The notes: a model not told the origin generated them from the sequence alone. Numbered from the stretch's first letter, positions 1 through 8,744 are shown. The stretch: 64,000 bases of DNA from Micromonospora sp. C28SCA-DRY-2 (GCF_030519475.1 NZ_JAUMKD010000001.1:1116001-1180000); one strand, 5' to 3'. Made by a program: numbers and translations.

Positions 1-2225
1 GCCTGGATGGTGTAGTCCCGCGCCCGCTGGTGGTGTTCCTCCGCCCGGCCCCGCAGTCGCGCCGCCTCGTCCAGCCGGCGCTTCTCCTCGAACCAGGCCC
101 GTTGGGACTCGTAGTAGCCCCGGTACCGGCGCCGCTCGAACGCCTCCCGGTCGATGGTCCACCGTTCGGCCCGCCGGTCGGCAGGGCCCGGCCGGGGCGG
201 ACCGCCGTGCTCCGGCGCGGTGGGGCCGGCGTGCGTCGGTGGTCGCACCGGAGCGAGCGCGGCGAGCAGGGGGAACCGGGTGGTCGGTGCCGGCGGTCCC
301 GGGTCGATGGTGCCGCCGGCCGCCGGCGTCGGGAGGGTGACGGCCCCGGCGCTCGGCGGCAGGGACCGATGCGCCTCGCCGCCGGGCGTGGGCACACCCG
401 CCGCCGGTGGCGCCGGCCGCGCCGTCGCCCCGCCGCCCACCGTGGTAACGCTCGCCGCCGCGGACACCGGACCGTTCGCTGCCCCGCCGCTCGACCCACT
501 GCCCGCCGTAGGCACGCCCGCCGCACCGGACACCGGACCGGTCGCCGCCACGCCAATCGACCCGCTGCCGGCGGTGGGCATGCCCGCCGCAGGAGACACC
601 GGACCGGTCGCCGCCGCGCGACTCGCCCCGCCACCTGCCGTGGTCGCACCCTCAGCAGGAGACGGACCGGTCGTCGCCACGCCGCTCAACCCGCTCCCGG
701 CGGCAGTCACGCCCGCCGCGGCGGACACCGGCCCAGCGGTCGCCACGCCGCTCGACCCGCTACCGGGCATGGTCGACGCCGGACCGCCCGTCGCCGGCAG
801 GCCGGCGCCGCCCCCCGCGTCCGCACCCGACGCCACCGAACCACCGGTCAGCGCCCCGGCCGCCGGCTGGGCCGGCGCGGCCGCCGACAGGGCCGGACCG
901 GCCTGGGACGGAGCACCGTCCACGGTCGGGCTGCCGGCGAAGCGAGCGCCGTCCGCCACGGAAGCGCCGGCCCCACCGGACGCCGACGTAGCCGGCGCGG
1001 CACCGCCCGCGTCGGCAGCCGAAGGGCTCTGGTCGGCGGAGCGAGCGAGATCGGCCGCCGGCGCCGGGGACGACACCGTCTCGACCCCCGACCCGCTCCG
1101 CTGCGCCGGAACCACCCCCTCCGCCGGGAGCGCGGGCACCGGAGGCGCCGAGGGCTCCGCGTCGAGCCGGGCGGCAGGGGTGGGCAGGCTTCCCGCCGCC
1201 CCGGCCAGCGCGCTCAACTGCCCGTCCAGCCGGCTCCGCAGCGCCGCGTCCGCCTGCCCGGTGACCGAGCCGCGCGCCCCCGAGACGGCGGCGCGCGCGG
1301 CGTCCTCGACCGACGTGAGGCCCTGGCCGGTGGCCAGGCTGGCGGCCTGCTCGGCCAGCACCTCACCGGCCATCTCCCGGGTCAGGTGCTCGCCGACCCG
1401 CGCCGCGGGCCCGCTGGCATGCCGGCCCAGCCCGGCCAGCGGCGCCACCGCCCCGCCGGCCAGGCCGCCGACCGCCGAGGTGCCCAGGTCGGCGACATCC
1501 AGGCCGTGCCGGCGGCCGGTCGTGTTCTGGTACGCCTGGGTGGCGAGGTTGACCCCCGACTCCTCCCCCGCCTCGGCCAGCCCGCCGAGCGCGGCGCGCC
1601 GGGCCAGCCCTCGGGCGCCGTCCCGGGCGACCTCCTTGGCGGCCCGTTCGCCGGCCTCCTGGAGCCCCTGCCGCAGCGACTTGCGGGCCAGCTGACCCAT
1701 CAGCCGCTGGAAGATCCGCTGCACGATCAGCCGGCTGGCGGTGATCGCCGCCCCGGCGGCCGGCGATGCCGCACCGGCGGTGAGCACGGTGGCGACGGCC
1801 AGCGTGAGCAGCTCGACCACCAGGATGCCCAGCTCGATCCAGACCTCGAGCTTGGCGGCCTCGATGTCGCAGCCGCACTCCTCCACCAGGCGGCCCAGGT
1901 CGGCGCTGATCGCCAGCAGCACCGGCAGCGGGGCGTCGTCCCCCTCGGCCACCCGGCGCCAGGCGGTGTCGAACGCGGCCGCGACGGCACCGACGCCGCC
2001 GTAGCCGTCGCGCACCTCGGTCGCGGCGGCGACCGCGTCGGCCCGCGGCCCGGCGAGGGCGGCGGCCACCGCGTACCACTGGTCGGCCAGGTCCCAGACC
2101 GCCCGCTCGTTCCCCTCCGGCCACTCCACCCCGACCACCCAGTCCAGGGCCTCGTAGACCCAACCGGGCAGCTCCCAGGGCGAGTAGTCGAGCGGGTGCG
2201 GGACGGGACTCGGTAACAGACTCAT
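1..2225 (-). CDS. CpnT-like WXG100-associated large protein, probable polymorphic toxin (3' end outside window)
   Basis: The frame stays open from the ATG at 2225 to the left edge, giving more than 740 residues with the C-terminus missing. Residues 1-110 resemble the helical N-terminal domain of CpnT-like secreted proteins (LPGWVYEALDWVVG, then a WPEGNE motif). A hydrophobic stretch follows at about 130-165, then an Ala-rich helical region, then a low-complexity Ala/Gly/Pro/Ser/Thr region with 20-residue tandem repeats, and finally a charged helical stretch rich in Arg and Glu. The start has a GGAG Shine-Dalgarno sequence. It is the third gene after a YbaB-like and an EspC/WXG100-like gene, which fits an ESX/type VII substrate. 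Codon 4 is TTA, rare in such genomes. The effector domain, if any, lies outside the window, so toxin function is inferred from family and context. Confidence 0.75.
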   Translation of the reverse strand, partial: MSLLPSPVPHPLDYSPWELPGWVYEALDWVVGVEWPEGNERAVWDLADQWYAVAAALAGPRADAVAAATEVRDGYGGVGAVAAAFDTAWRRVAEGDDAPLPVLLAISADLGRLVEECGCDIEAAKLEVWIELGILVVELLTLAVATVLTAGAASPAAGAAITASRLIVQRIFQRLMGQLARKSLRQGLQEAGERAAKEVARDGARGLARRAALGGLAEAGEESGVNLATQAYQNTTGRRHGLDVADLGTSAVGGLAGGAVAPLAGLGRHASGPAARVGEHLTREMAGEVLAEQAASLATGQGLTSVEDAARAAVSGARGSVTGQADAALRSRLDGQLSALAGAAGSLPTPAARLDAEPSAPPVPALPAEGVVPAQRSGSGVETVSSPAPAADLARSADQSPSAADAGGAAPATSASGGAGASVADGARFAGSPTVDGAPSQAGPALSAAAPAQPAAGALTGGSVASGADAGGGAGLPATGGPASTMPGSGSSGVATAGPVSAAAGVTAAGSGLSGVATTGPSPAEGATTAGGGASRAAATGPVSPAAGMPTAGSGSIGVAATGPVSGAAGVPTAGSGSSGGAANGPVSAAASVTTVGGGATARPAPPAAGVPTPGGEAHRSLPPSAGAVTLPTPAAGGTIDPGPPAPTTRFPLLAALAPVRPPTHAGPTAPEHGGPPRPGPADRRAERWTIDREAFERRRYRGYYESQRAWFEEKRRLDEAARLRGRAEEHHQRARDYTIQ
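420..790 (-). repeat. Tandem repeats in the low-complexity region of the CpnT-like gene
   Basis: About six imperfect units of roughly 60 bp encode a repeating pattern of small residues such as GSGSSGVATAGPVSAAAG. The repeat keeps several frames free of stops, which creates long spurious ORFs on the plus strand here. It probably forms a flexible linker before the C-terminal part of the protein. Confidence 0.6.
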
Positions 2226-2244
2226 CCGGCTCTCCAGGAGGGGA

Positions 2245-2574
2245 TCAGCGCTGGTGCGGCCGGTCCAGCCGGCCGGCGGCGGCCGCGTCGGCCGCCAGGT
2301 TGGCCTCGACCGAACCGACCACGTCGGCACCCAGCCCGGTCAGCTGGCGCCCGACACCCGCCCAGGCGCGCAGCACCGTCTCCTCGAACCCGCGGTACCG
2401 CTGCTCGAACGCGGCCCCGAGGTCGTCCCGGCCCCAGGGCCGCTGCGCGCTGGCCGCCGCGATCGCCCCACCGAGCCGCTCGCGGCGCGCGGTCACCGCC
2501 TCGCCCGCGTGGGTCAGGTCGGCGCCGCCGCGCCGGGCCCGCTGCGGGTCGAGCCAGAGCTGGCCGGCCATCAC
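2245..2574 (-). CDS. EspC/WXG100-like small secretion-associated protein
   Basis: A 109-residue, mostly alpha-helical protein with no cysteines and no signal peptide. Its size and two-helix pattern, with a Trp near the middle (RPWGRDDLG and RAWAGVG), match EspC/WXG100-type proteins that partner type VII secretion substrates. The ATG at 2574 overlaps the stop of the upstream YbaB-like gene (ATGA), and the CpnT-like gene follows after 19 bp, so the three genes look like one operon. A second in-frame ATG lies immediately downstream. There is no clear WXG triplet, so the exact subfamily is uncertain. Confidence 0.65.
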   Translation of the reverse strand: MMAGQLWLDPQRARRGGADLTHAGEAVTARRERLGGAIAAASAQRPWGRDDLGAAFEQRYRGFEETVLRAWAGVGRQLTGLGADVVGSVEANLAADAAAAGRLDRPHQR

Positions 2575-2984
2575 CGCTCCCCGCGCAGCGCGGCGTCGGC
2601 CCGGCCGAGCAGCGCCCCGAAGTCACCGGTACGCACGAAGTCGAGCGACCCGGAACCGGCGGGCAGGTAGCCGGCCACCAGTTCCTGGGTGGCGGCCACG
2701 GCCGCCGTGCTGGCCCGGTGCACGGTCTCGGTGATCTTACGGCCCAGCCCGGCCGCGTCCCGGTCCCGGTAGACCGCCGGACTCAGCTCCACCGCGATCA
2801 GCTCGCCCCGGGCGCCGACGGTCGCGGTGACCTGGCCGTCGTCGGAGTGCCGGGTGATCCGCAGCTCGGCGAGCTTGGCCTGCAGCTCGTCCAGACCGGA
2901 CCGCAGCCGTCGGTACTGCCCGTACACCTCGTCGAACCGCGCCCGCAGCGCACGGTTGGCGTCGCGGTCCACGCTCTCTGCCAA
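2571..2984 (-). CDS. YbaB/EbfC-family nucleoid-associated protein
   Basis: A small protein with an N-terminal coiled helix ([20 protein letters not shown]) followed by a strand region ([16 protein letters not shown]) and a C-terminal helix, the YbaB/EbfC DNA-binding fold. In actinomycetes such proteins often sit in ESX/WXG100 operons, as here. I chose the TTG at 2984 because GGGGAGG lies 6 nt upstream. An in-frame GTG at 3002 has no obvious Shine-Dalgarno sequence but cannot be excluded. The stop overlaps the start of the EspC-like gene. Whether it binds DNA or acts as an accessory protein for secretion is unknown. Confidence 0.75.
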   Translation of the reverse strand: MAESVDRDANRALRARFDEVYGQYRRLRSGLDELQAKLAELRITRHSDDGQVTATVGARGELIAVELSPAVYRDRDAAGLGRKITETVHRASTAAVAATQELVAGYLPAGSGSLDFVRTGDFGALLGRADAALRGER

Positions 2985-3017
2985 CGCCGGCCTCCCCGTC
3001 ACCGTCAGTAGGGCGAA

Positions 3018-3056
3018 CCATACCGGCTGCCACGGAATCTCGTTGTCCGGTAGGTT
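3018..3056. promoter_or_regulatory. Divergent promoter region between YbaB-like operon and YwqJ-SUKH gene
   Basis: On the plus strand CTGCCA (3027-3032) and TAGGTT (3051-3056) are 18 bp apart, and TAGGTT ends 7 nt before the GTG at 3064, which suggests a leaderless transcript. On the minus strand TATGGT (3023-3018) is a candidate -10 for the toxin-like operon. The -35 elements are weak. Confidence 0.4.
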
Positions 3057-3063
3057 CGCAGGG

Positions 3064-4296
3064 GTGATCGACCGTCATCAGGCCGAGCAGCTCGCCGCGG
3101 TGTGGGCGCGTCGCGACTCACAGCGACTGGGATACGAGTGCACCCCGACGGTCGACGAGTTCGACCTCGGCTACGTCATCACGTCCACAGTGGCGCTGGC
3201 GGCGCGCACCGTGCCGGGCGACCTGCCGACCACCGTGGTCGACAAGGAGACCGGCGAGATCAGCACCTGGCCCCGGGTGCCGGTGCCGGCGGTGGCGGAG
3301 ATGTACCGGCGCAGCCGGGCGACCGGGCCGGCCGCCCCGCGCACCGTCGACCCGGCCGGCCGGCTGCGCCGCGAGATCCGCCGGATCCCCACCCCGGACA
3401 CGGCCGCGCACCTGACGATCGACGGCCGGATCTTCACCGCCCGGGGCGCCAAGGGCGACCTCACGCTCCACCACCACCCGCTGGTCCGGCGCTACCTGGA
3501 CGGCCTACCGCCCGGTCATCTGGTCCGCGGCGCCGACCGGCACGCCGAACTCGTCGTCGTCTCCGACGTGCTGCACGAGTACGACCACCGCCGGGCCGCC
3601 GAGGGCATCGCCCCGATGGGCACGGCCGAGGCGCGGGATCTGCTGCGCTCGGCCCGGTTCGAGGTGTTCCGGGTGCGGGAGCCGGGCGACCCGCACGGCG
3701 GCCCCGCCGACCGTCCCTGCGACTCCTGCGTGGACGCGCTGGTCGAGTTCAACGTCCTGCCCTGGTCCGAGCGGGGCTACACCGTGCCGTGGCGTCCCGA
3801 GCCGCAGCCGGATCCGGAACCGGGTCGCTTTCCACCCGACGTCGCGCAGGCTCTCGTGGCGGCCGGCTGGCGCCCGCACGAGGGCGACATGATCGTCGCC
3901 GCCTCGGCCGTCCGGGACGTCAGCGCGGTGCGCGGCCGGGCCCACCGCCACGCCGCCTTCCCGGCCGCCACCTCGACCCTCACCGAGTTCCCCAGCCTGG
4001 TCGGCGCGCGGCGCGGTCCGGGCGAACAGGTGTGGATCTCCCGGTTCGACATCCGCCCGCGCCAGGTCGCGCACACCGCCGACACGCTGGCCGACTTCGC
4101 CGCCGTGCTCGGCGCGCGGCTCTTCCCGATCGGCACCGAGCGGCAGGACAGCATCATCGCCGTCGACGAGCACGGCCGGATCTTCGCGCTCGACCAGGCC
4201 GGTGAGTGGTTCCTCGGCGCCGACATCGACGCGGCGCTGACCACCCTGCTGCTCGGGCGCGCCCCGGCCCGGGTCCGCGAGGACGGCACCTGGTGA
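3064..4296 (+). CDS. YwqJ-like deaminase fused to SUKH-3 immunity-type domain
   Basis: A 410-residue protein of two parts. Residues about 60-235 contain a deaminase-fold zinc signature: HAE at 160-162 and PC..C with Cys219 and Cys222, as in YwqJ-type deaminases of toxin systems. Residues about 255-405 look like a SUKH-3 domain: FPPDVAQALVAAGW near its start, a central FP..TSTLTEFPSL block, and a terminal GADIDAALTTLL segment. YwqJ domains are usually toxins and SUKH domains are usually immunity proteins, so having both in one chain is notable. It is divergent from the CpnT-like operon. The GTG at 3064 lies 7 nt after a TAGGTT hexamer; there is no Shine-Dalgarno sequence, and the frame is open further upstream but without coding character. 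Confidence 0.7.
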   Translation: MIDRHQAEQLAAVWARRDSQRLGYECTPTVDEFDLGYVITSTVALAARTVPGDLPTTVVDKETGEISTWPRVPVPAVAEMYRRSRATGPAAPRTVDPAGRLRREIRRIPTPDTAAHLTIDGRIFTARGAKGDLTLHHHPLVRRYLDGLPPGHLVRGADRHAELVVVSDVLHEYDHRRAAEGIAPMGTAEARDLLRSARFEVFRVREPGDPHGGPADRPCDSCVDALVEFNVLPWSERGYTVPWRPEPQPDPEPGRFPPDVAQALVAAGWRPHEGDMIVAASAVRDVSAVRGRAHRHAAFPAATSTLTEFPSLVGARRGPGEQVWISRFDIRPRQVAHTADTLADFAAVLGARLFPIGTERQDSIIAVDEHGRIFALDQAGEWFLGADIDAALTTLLLGRAPARVREDGTW

Positions 4297-4297
4297 G

Positions 4298-5737
4298 CTA
4301 GAGGGTCACCCCGGTCAGCACCATGACCCGCGGCTCGGTGTAGTCCTCCATCGCGCTGCGCAGCCCCTCGCGCCCGACGCCGCTGCCCTTCACCCCGCCG
4401 TACGGCATCTGGTCGGCCCGGTACGACGGCACGTCGCCGACGATCACCCCGCCCACCTCCAGCGTCCGGGCGGCACGGAAGGCCGTCTGGAGGCTGTGCG
4501 TGAAGACGCCGGCCTGCAACCCGTACGCCGAGTCGTTGACCGCGGCGAACGCGGCCTCGTCGTGCTCGACCCGGGCGACCACCAGCACCGGCCCGAACAC
4601 CTCCTCGGCGCTGACCTTGGCGTCCGCCGGCACCCCGGACAGCACGGTCGGCGGGTAGGTCGCCCCCTCGCGCCGGCCGCCCACCTCGATGGTGGCGCCC
4701 GCCGCGACCGCCTCGTCCACCCACGCCTCGACCCGGCGCGCGGCGTCCTCGGACACCAGCGGCCCGACGTCGGTCAGCTCGTCGGACGGGTCGCCGGTGC
4801 GCAACTCCTGCACCGCGGCGAGCAGCCGGGGCAGGAAACCGTCGTAGAGCCACTCGTGCACGTAGACCCGCTGCACGGCGATGCACGACTGCCCGGCCTG
4901 GTAGTTGGCGAAGGTGGCGATCCGGTGCGCCGCGAAGGTCAGATCCTCGTCGCTGTTCCAGTCCTCGCAGATCACCGTGGCGGCGTTGCCGCCCAGTTCC
5001 AGGGTGACGTGCTTGTCGGGCACCGACCGGCGGATCGCCGCGCCGACCGGCCCGGAGCCGGTGAACGACACCACCGGCAGCCGCGGGTCGGCGACGAGTT
5101 CGGCGGCCCGCTCGTTGGGCAGCGGCAGCACCGAGAACATCCCGGCCGGCAGCTCGGTCTCGGCGAGCAGCTCGCCGAGCAGCAGGGCCGACAGCGGGGT
5201 GGCCGGGGCCGGCTTCACGACGATCGGCGCGCCCACCGCGATGGCCGGCGCGACCTTGTGCGCGACCAGGTTGAGCGGGAAGTTGAACGGCGCGATGCCG
5301 AGCACCGGGCCCTTCGGCACCCGCCGCACCAGGGCGATCCGCCCGGTGGCGGCGGGGTCGGTGTCGAGCCGTTGCAGCTCGCCGGAGAACCGCCGGGCCT
5401 CCTCGGCGGCCCAGCGGAACGTGGAGACCGCCCGCCCCACCTCGGCCCGGGCCCACTTCAGCGGCTTGCCGTTCTCGGCGGTGATCAGCCGGGCCACCTC
5501 GTCGGCCCGCTCGGCGAGCCGCCGGGAGACGTGGTCCAGGGCCGCCGCGCGGGCGTGCGCGGGCAGGGCCGCGGCCGCCGCGGCCACCTCGGCCGCCGCC
5601 GCGACGGCGGCCTCGACCTGGTCGGGCGTGGCCTGGGTGGTACGACCGACAGCCCGCCCGTCGTACGGGTGGTGCACGGTCAGCTCGCCCTCGCCGTGGG
5701 CGGGACGGCCGGCGACATAGAAGGCAACGGGCTCCAC
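4298..5737 (-). CDS. NAD(P)-dependent aldehyde dehydrogenase
   Basis: A full-length 479-residue aldehyde dehydrogenase. The cofactor-binding segment includes NFPLN and KPAPATP, the general-base motif is LELGG, and the catalytic nucleophile is Cys285 in the GQSC motif. The GQSC-type signature and overall sequence are closest to the GapN/lactaldehyde/phosphonoacetaldehyde dehydrogenase group. It is divergent from the gamma-aminobutyraldehyde dehydrogenase and gabT pair, so succinate-semialdehyde dehydrogenase is a reasonable role by context: it would complete GABA breakdown to succinate. The substrate cannot be read from the sequence. Confidence 0.85.
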   Translation of the reverse strand: MEPVAFYVAGRPAHGEGELTVHHPYDGRAVGRTTQATPDQVEAAVAAAAEVAAAAAALPAHARAAALDHVSRRLAERADEVARLITAENGKPLKWARAEVGRAVSTFRWAAEEARRFSGELQRLDTDPAATGRIALVRRVPKGPVLGIAPFNFPLNLVAHKVAPAIAVGAPIVVKPAPATPLSALLLGELLAETELPAGMFSVLPLPNERAAELVADPRLPVVSFTGSGPVGAAIRRSVPDKHVTLELGGNAATVICEDWNSDEDLTFAAHRIATFANYQAGQSCIAVQRVYVHEWLYDGFLPRLLAAVQELRTGDPSDELTDVGPLVSEDAARRVEAWVDEAVAAGATIEVGGRREGATYPPTVLSGVPADAKVSAEEVFGPVLVVARVEHDEAAFAAVNDSAYGLQAGVFTHSLQTAFRAARTLEVGGVIVGDVPSYRADQMPYGGVKGSGVGREGLRSAMEDYTEPRVMVLTGVTL

Positions 5738-5788
5738 GCTGAGCAGCCTAGACGACCAACCTGCCGACGGAAACAGTCGCGTTAACCC

Positions 5789-5817
5789 TTGTCTGCCGCG
5801 AATTCAGTAGCGAAGAT
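5789..5817 (+). promoter_or_regulatory. Candidate promoter for the GABA genes
   Basis: TTGTCT (5789-5794) and GAAGAT (5812-5817) are separated by 17 bp, upstream of the ATG at 5883, which has a GGAGAG Shine-Dalgarno sequence. The -10 is a weak match. Confidence 0.3.
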
Positions 5818-5882
5818 GGCACACAGACTGCGATTACCGCCGCAGACCCGCACCCCCGGCCCCCCTTCGGAGAGATCGAGTC

Positions 5883-7319
5883 ATGAGTGACCAGCAGAAG
5901 CTGCGCAACTTCGTCAACGGCGAGTACGTCGAGCCGGTGGACGGCGGCTACGCCGACCTGATCGACCCCTGCACCGGTGAGGTCTTCGCGCAGGCCCCGG
6001 TCTCCGGAGCCGCCGACGTGGACGCGGCGATGAAGGCCGCCGCCGACGCGTTCGAGGGCTGGCGGGACGCCACCCCGGCGGAACGGCAGAAGGCGTTGCT
6101 CAAGCTCGCCGACGCGGTCGAGGCCCGGGCGGCCGAACTGGTCGACGCGGAGGTGCGCAACACCGGCAAGCCGCGCCAGCTCACCGCCGACGAGGAGCTG
6201 CCGCCGGCGGTGGACGAGTTCCGGTTCTTCGCCGGCGCGGCCCGGCTGCTGGAGGGGCGCTCGGCCGGCGAGTACCTGGCCGGCCACACCTCGTACGTGC
6301 GGCGCGAGCCGATCGGCGTCTGCGCCCAGGTGACGCCCTGGAACTATCCGCTGATGATGGCGGTCTGGAAGATCGCCCCGGCGCTGGCCGCCGGCAACAC
6401 GGTGGTGCTCAAGCCGTCCGACACCACCCCGGTGTCCACGCTGCTGCTGGCCGAGATCGCCGCCGAGTTCTTCCCGCCGGGGGTGTTCAACGTGGTCTGC
6501 GGCGACCGGGACACCGGTCGTACCCTCGTCTCGCACCCGACCCCGCAGCTGGTGTCGATCACCGGCTCGACCCGGGCGGGCATGGAGGTGGCCGCCGCGG
6601 CCGCGCCGGACCTCAAGCGGACCCACCTGGAGCTGGGCGGCAAGGCGCCGGTGGTGCTCTTCGACGACGCCGACGTGGCGGCGGCGGCCGAGGCGATCGC
6701 GGTCGGCGGCTACTTCAACGCCGGGCAGGACTGCACGGCGGCGACCCGGGTGCTCGCCGGCCCCGGCATCCACGACGACTTCGTCGCGGCCCTCACCGAG
6801 CAGGCCCGCAACACCAGGACCGGCGCCCCGGACGACGAGGACGTGCTCTACGGCCCGCTGAACAACGCCAACCAGCTGGCCCGGGTCCGTGGCTTCGTGG
6901 ACCGGCTACCGGACCACGCGAACGTCGAGACCGGCGGCTCGCCGCTCGGCGAGCGCGGCTACTTCTACGCCCCGACCGTGGTCTCCGGCCTGCGCCAGCA
7001 GGACGAGATCATCCAGGACGAGGTGTTCGGGCCGGTCATCACCGTGCAGCGGTTCACCGACGAGGACGAGGCGGTGCGCTGGGCCAACGGCGTCGAGTAC
7101 GGCCTGTCCGCCTCGGTCTGGACCCGGGACCACGGCCGGGCGATGCGGATGACCCGCCGGCTCGACTTCGGCTGCGTCTGGGTCAACACGCACATCCCGT
7201 TCATCTCCGAGATGCCGCACGGCGGCTTCAAGCACTCCGGGCACGGCAAGGACCTCTCGGTCTACAGCCTGGAGGACTACACCCGGATCAAGCACGTCAT
7301 GCACAACATCGAGGGCTGA
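5883..7319 (+). CDS. patD: Gamma-aminobutyraldehyde dehydrogenase
   Basis: A 478-residue aldehyde dehydrogenase resembling the PatD/YdcW family, which oxidises 4-aminobutanal to GABA. Visible motifs are the cofactor region TPWNYPLM, base Glu250 in LELGGKAP, catalytic Cys284 in GQDCTAATRV, and the C-terminal SGHGKDLSVYSLEDYT segment typical of this group. GGAGAG precedes the ATG. gabT begins 3 nt after its stop, so the two genes are almost certainly co-transcribed and turn aminobutanal into succinate semialdehyde. It connects with the putrescine genes at 19662-31907. Confidence 0.88.
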   Translation: MSDQQKLRNFVNGEYVEPVDGGYADLIDPCTGEVFAQAPVSGAADVDAAMKAAADAFEGWRDATPAERQKALLKLADAVEARAAELVDAEVRNTGKPRQLTADEELPPAVDEFRFFAGAARLLEGRSAGEYLAGHTSYVRREPIGVCAQVTPWNYPLMMAVWKIAPALAAGNTVVLKPSDTTPVSTLLLAEIAAEFFPPGVFNVVCGDRDTGRTLVSHPTPQLVSITGSTRAGMEVAAAAAPDLKRTHLELGGKAPVVLFDDADVAAAAEAIAVGGYFNAGQDCTAATRVLAGPGIHDDFVAALTEQARNTRTGAPDDEDVLYGPLNNANQLARVRGFVDRLPDHANVETGGSPLGERGYFYAPTVVSGLRQQDEIIQDEVFGPVITVQRFTDEDEAVRWANGVEYGLSASVWTRDHGRAMRMTRRLDFGCVWVNTHIPFISEMPHGGFKHSGHGKDLSVYSLEDYTRIKHVMHNIEG

Positions 7320-7322
7320 CCC

Positions 7323-8597
7323 GTGGCGTCGAGCGAGGAGCTGCACAAGCGGCGCGGGGCGGCGGTCGCCCGGGGCGTCGGCAGCGTCATCCCGTCCTAC
7401 GTGGACCGCGCGAGCGGCGGTAAGCTCACCGACGTCGACGGGCGGGAGTGGATCGACTTCGCCGCCGGCATCGCGGTGACCAACGTCGGCAACTCCGCCC
7501 CGCGGGTGGTCGAGGCGGTACGGGCGCAGGTCGAGCGCTTCACCCACACCTGCTTCATGGTGGCGCCGTACGAGTCGTACGTGGCGGTCTGCGAGCAGCT
7601 CAACGCGCTCACCCCGGGCGGGTTCGAGAAGCGCTCGGCGCTGTTCAACTCCGGCGCCGAGGCGGTGGAGAACGCGGTGAAGATCGCCCGGCACGCCACC
7701 GGGCGGCCGGCGGTGGTGGTCTTCGACCACGCGTACCACGGCCGGACCAACCTGACCATGGCGCTGACCGCGAAGAACATGCCGTACAAGCACCGGTTCG
7801 GGCCGTTCGCCGGGGAGATCTACCGGGTGCCGATGTCGTACCCGCTGCGCGACGGTGGCCTGCCGGGCGCGGAGGCCGCCGCGCGGGCGATCGAGCTGGT
7901 GGAGAAGCAGGTCGGCGCGGAGAACGTCGCCGCGCTGCTGATCGAGCCGATCCAGGGCGAGGGCGGGTTCGTCGTGCCGGCGCCGGGGTTCCTGCCGGCG
8001 CTGCGCGAGTGGGCGACCGCCGCCGGGGTGGTCTTCGTGGCCGACGAGATCCAGACCGGGTTCTGCCGCACCGGTGACTGGTTCGCCTGCCAGCACGAGG
8101 GAATCGAGCCGGACCTGGTCACCCTGGCCAAGGGCATCGCCGGCGGGCTGCCGCTGGCCGCGGTGACCGGCCGGGCCGGGCTGATGGACGCGGTGCACGT
8201 CGGCGGCCTCGGCGGCACCTACGGCGGCAACCCGATCGCCTGCGCCGCCGCCCTGGCCAGCATCGAGACCATGCACGAGCTGGACCTGGCCGGCGCCGCG
8301 CGGCGGATCGAGGCGACCATGGTGCCCCGGCTGCAGGCCATCGCCGAGCGCACCGGGGTGGTCGCCGAGGTACGTGGCCGGGGCGCGATGCTCGCCGTGG
8401 AGATCGTCCAGCCCGGCACGCTCACCCCCGATCCGGTCACCACGGCGGCGGTCTCGGCGGCCTGTCACGCGGCCGGCCTGCTCACCCTGACCTGCGGCAC
8501 GTACGGCAACGTGCTGCGCTTCCTGCCCCCGCTGGTGATCTCCGCCGCCGAACTGCGCCGGGGCCTGGACATCCTGGACGCGGCCTTCCCCGGCTGA
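7323..8597 (+). CDS. gabT: 4-aminobutyrate aminotransferase
   Basis: A 424-residue class III PLP aminotransferase that converts GABA and 2-oxoglutarate to succinate semialdehyde and glutamate. The N-terminal substrate region, NSGAEAVENAVKIAR, the cofactor motif DEIQTGFCRTG, and PLP-binding Lys270 in TLAKGIAGG all match GabT. The start is GTG at 7323, directly after patD. A strong hairpin follows at 8652-8690. This is one of three aldehyde/GABA enzymes grouped at 4298-8597. Confidence 0.9.
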   Translation: MASSEELHKRRGAAVARGVGSVIPSYVDRASGGKLTDVDGREWIDFAAGIAVTNVGNSAPRVVEAVRAQVERFTHTCFMVAPYESYVAVCEQLNALTPGGFEKRSALFNSGAEAVENAVKIARHATGRPAVVVFDHAYHGRTNLTMALTAKNMPYKHRFGPFAGEIYRVPMSYPLRDGGLPGAEAAARAIELVEKQVGAENVAALLIEPIQGEGGFVVPAPGFLPALREWATAAGVVFVADEIQTGFCRTGDWFACQHEGIEPDLVTLAKGIAGGLPLAAVTGRAGLMDAVHVGGLGGTYGGNPIACAAALASIETMHELDLAGAARRIEATMVPRLQAIAERTGVVAEVRGRGAMLAVEIVQPGTLTPDPVTTAAVSAACHAAGLLTLTCGTYGNVLRFLPPLVISAAELRRGLDILDAAFPG

Positions 8598-8651
8598 GCC
8601 CGGCGGGTCCGGCCCGGGGCCCGCGGCAGACAGCCGTCGGCCCCGCCGTAC

Positions 8652-8690
8652 GCCGGAGGGCCCCTCGCCGCACCCGAGGGGCCCTCCGGC
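8652..8690. terminator. Strong bidirectional hairpin between convergent genes
   Basis: A perfect 16-bp inverted repeat (8652-8667 and 8675-8690) with a 7-nt loop sits between convergent gabT and the RlpA-like gene. There is no T-run, as is common in actinomycetes. Confidence 0.85.
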
Positions 8691-8744
8691 TGCCGGGCGA
8701 GCCGGCGGAGCCGCCCGATCAGCTCCGTGGGGCCGCCCGGCCGG

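Noticed and set aside
30..2216. Long plus-strand open frames (up to 728 codons) opposite the CpnT-like gene
   Set aside because: They are antisense frames kept open by GC-rich repeats; composition is Arg/Pro/Gly-rich without domains, whereas the minus frame is a coherent protein with a ribosome-binding site.
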